A stretch of 6,399 bases of DNA, taken from Anaerolineae bacterium (lineage in GTDB: Bacteria > Chloroflexota > Anaerolineae > CG2-30-64-16). Below the pieces are notes generated by a model. The model searched no databases and was not told the DNA's origin. It saw only the letters and a program-made list of their open reading frames with translations. Made by a program: the position numbers and the translations under genes. Where the stretch lies: the NCBI GenBank assembly GCA_025454565.1, contig JALOOE010000165.1, positions 1 through 6,399 of the forward strand, given 5' to 3'. Position 1 is the stretch's first letter, and every line of letters begins with the position of its first letter. Shown in pieces: positions 4,966-6,399 of the stretch.

Positions 4966-6241
4966 ATGAAGAAGCTGGTAATTGGCGGAATCGTGGCGGC
5001 AGTTGCCCTGGGTGGCGCAGCGTTGGTGTTCAGTATGCGGCCAGCGCCTGCGGGAGTCGCTACGGCGGCGACTGCGGCCGCTGCGCCGATCACGCTGGAG
5101 AGGTCAGGGCAGATTGTGGCGGAAGGCAATGTCGTGCCGGTGCGCAGCGTCAAGCTGAGCCCCGCGGCCGCCGGCCGCGTGGCCGAGGTGTTGGTGAAGG
5201 AGGGCGACCGCGTCGAGGCAGGACAAGTCATGCTGCGGCAGGATTCGGCCCGGCAGGCCGCGACGGTGGCTCAGGCCGAGGCGGGTCTGCGGCGTGCGCA
5301 AGCCCGTTTGCAGGAGCTGCAGGCGGGCGCTCGCCCGCAGGAAGTGGCAACGGCGCAGGCAGCCCTCGATGCGGCCCAGGCGCAGTTGGCGCGCATCCAG
5401 CAGGGCGCGAAGGCCGAGGATATCCGGGCGGCCGAAGCGAACCTGGCTTCTGCCCAGGCTGCACTCGCCAAACTGCGTGAAGGTTCGGCTTCGGGCCAGT
5501 TGATCGCCTCGCGCACCGAGGTGTTGAATGCGGCGTCGGTGCTCCAACAGGCGCAGGCCGCGTATGACAAAGTGAAGGGTAATCCTGACATCGGCGCATT
5601 GCCTCAGTCGGTGCAGCTACAGCAGGCGACCAACGCCTACGAGGCCGCCAAGGCTCGCCTCTCGGATGTGGAAGCCGGCGCCAGTAACGCCGATCTGTCG
5701 GGCGCCCAGGCTCGCGTGCGGCAAGCTCAGGCCCAGGTCGACGCGCTGAAGGCCACCGCGCGTCCCGCCGACATCGCCGCCGCGGAAGCGGACGTGCGTC
5801 GGGCCACCGCCCAGCTCGCGCTGATCAACGCTGGCGCCCGCACCGAGTCGATTGCCGCGGCGGAAGCGGACGTCGCGTCTGCCCAGGCGACCCTCGACCA
5901 GGCGAAGGCCGCCCTGGCCGAGACCGAGCTCAAGGCGCCGTTTGCCGGCACGATCGCCGAGTTGTCGATCCTGCCGGGCGAGCAGGCCGCTCCCGGCGCC
6001 GCTGTGGCGACGCTGGCCGACTTCTCGTCGTGGCAGATCGAAACGACCGACCTGACGCCGCGTGATGATCGCGCTCGATGCGATCCCGGGCCTGGAACTG
6101 CCCGGCGAGGTCGTGCGTATCAACTCGGTAGGTAAGGACACGCGCGGCGATATCAACTACACAGCCGTCATCAAGCCGCTGCAAGCGGATCCCCGCCTGC
6201 GCTGGAATATGACCGCTGCATTGACGTTTGAAGGCAGGTAA
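4966..6241 (+). pseudogene. HlyD-type membrane fusion protein gene, broken near 6060
   Basis: The open frame from ATG 4966 (GGAG eight bases upstream) ends at TAA 6133-6135 after 389 residues, but only about the first 365 belong to the family. These comprise an N-terminal membrane anchor (4-22), a first biotinyl/lipoyl half with VKLSPAAAGRVAEVLVKEGDRV (63-83), a long Ala/Gln-rich coiled-coil hairpin (about 95-320) built from repeats of roughly 28 residues with GAR/GAS-x-x-x-I turns, and the second lipoyl half (TELKAPFAGTIAELSILPGEQ into LADFSSWQIETTDLT). After DLTP the expected beta-barrel continues in the +1 frame from 6062 (VMIALDAIPGLELPGEVVRI...) to TAA 6239-6241. The intervening 10 or so family residues are missing, so this is a deletion with a frame change rather than a one-base slip. 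The product would lack its C-terminal barrel and carry an Arg/Gly-rich tail. A misassembly remains possible. Confidence 0.8.
6062..6241 (+). pseudogene. Out-of-frame C-terminal barrel of the HlyD fusion protein
   Basis: Sixty codons read VMIALDAIPGLELPGEVVRI, then NSVGKDTRGDINYTAVIKPL and DPRLRWNMTAALTFEGR, a standard end of HlyD/DevB-type proteins. There is no ribosome site of its own, so it is probably not translated separately, although an ATG occurs at 6065. Codon use and conservation look normal, which suggests that the break is recent or artefactual. Confidence 0.8.
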
Positions 6242-6258
6242 GGCAGGGGTTGTCCGGC

Positions 6259-6282
6259 CGGGCACGGTCAGAGACCGGCCCG
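6259..6282. other. Long GC-rich hairpin after the exporter operon
   Basis: CGGGC-A-CGGTC (6259-6269) pairs with GACCG-GCCCG (6273-6282): ten base pairs, one bulged A and an AGA loop. No T-run follows on the plus strand, so it is not a classic terminator, though it may stabilise the 3' end of the operon transcript. Confidence 0.55.
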
Positions 6283-6297
6283 AGCACGTGACCCACG

Positions 6298-6339
6298 AAA
6301 AAAGAGCCGCCGGTCGCAGGATCTCTTCTGCGACCGGCG
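6298..6339 (-). terminator. Intrinsic terminator for a minus-strand gene beyond the right edge
   Basis: A perfect 12-bp stem (6308-6319 with 6328-6339) has an eight-base loop. On the minus strand it is followed after a few bases by six T residues (the A-run at 6298-6303). In the plus direction the downstream bases are CCCTCGTTC, with no T-run. It therefore suggests a convergent gene ending just right of the window, with possible weak bidirectional action on the exporter operon. Confidence 0.65.
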
Positions 6340-6356
6340 CCCTCGTTCACGTATCC

Positions 6357-6399
6357 CTCGCCCTTCGTCCCTGGTCCTTCGTCTTCCGTCCTCCGTCCT
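6357..6399. repeat. Degenerate CTTCGTCC-type pyrimidine-rich repeat
   Basis: Variants of CCTTCGTCC, CTTCGTCTT and CCGTCCT succeed one another up to the window edge. No gene is visible here. The repeat probably continues to the right. It resembles low-complexity intergenic repeats rather than a regulatory site. Confidence 0.5.

Noticed and set aside
3738..5231. Long minus-strand open frame (497 codons) opposite the exporter operon
   Set aside because: It spans three well-supported plus-strand genes. The translation is rich in Arg/His/Leu without domains, which is the usual antisense shadow of GC-rich coding DNA.
6055..6075. Programmed ribosomal frameshift in the fusion protein gene
   Set aside because: There is no slippery heptamer at the junction, and about ten conserved residues are missing in both frames, so a frame shift alone would not restore the protein.

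Overview
The window is GC-rich DNA, most likely from a member of the Chloroflexota (filamentous Chloroflexales-like). The assignment is an inference. It rests on an effector-associated domain fused to an FGE-sulfatase/C-type-lectin-fold domain, a DevCA/HlyD-type exporter operon, GC-biased codons, and G-rich and pyrimidine-rich short repeats of the kind common between genes in that phylum. No rRNA, tRNA, transposase, CRISPR array or reverse transcriptase is visible.

Layout from left to right. (1) 1-234, minus strand: the N-terminal 78 residues of an ABC exporter half-transporter that runs off the left edge. (2) 235-408: a divergent promoter region with one sigma70-type promoter per direction. 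(3) 409-1542, plus: a two-domain conflict-system-type protein with an N-terminal effector-associated (death-like) adaptor domain and a C-terminal FGE-sulfatase fold. Its last ~35 residues look like the variable region of a diversity-generating retroelement (DGR) target. (4) 1543-1697: an intergenic region with a 103-bp inverted-repeat element. (5) 1698-2255 and 2252-2695, plus: a lipoprotein guanyl-specific ribonuclease (RNase Sa/barnase family) whose stop overlaps the start of a barstar-family inhibitor. (6) 2696-2973: tandem palindromes between imperfect direct repeats, an intrinsic terminator, then an AT-rich island with a near-consensus sigma70 promoter. (7) 2974-6241, plus: an operon of FtsX-like permease, ABC ATPase and HlyD-type membrane fusion protein. 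The fusion protein is broken near 6060 by a frame change that also removes roughly ten residues of the family core. (8) 6242-6399: two strong hairpins, one of them an intrinsic terminator for a minus-strand gene beyond the right edge, then a degenerate CTTCGTCC-type repeat.

How the genes fit together. The permease, ATPase and fusion protein would form one tripartite-type exporter, but the fusion protein appears inactivated here. The RNase and barstar form a self-contained toxin-inhibitor pair. The EAD-FGE protein is the most interesting gene. EAD proteins are adaptors in bacterial immune-like systems, and a hypervariable lectin-fold C-terminus would make this one a candidate diversified recognition module whose effector partners, and the retroelement that would diversify it, lie outside the window.
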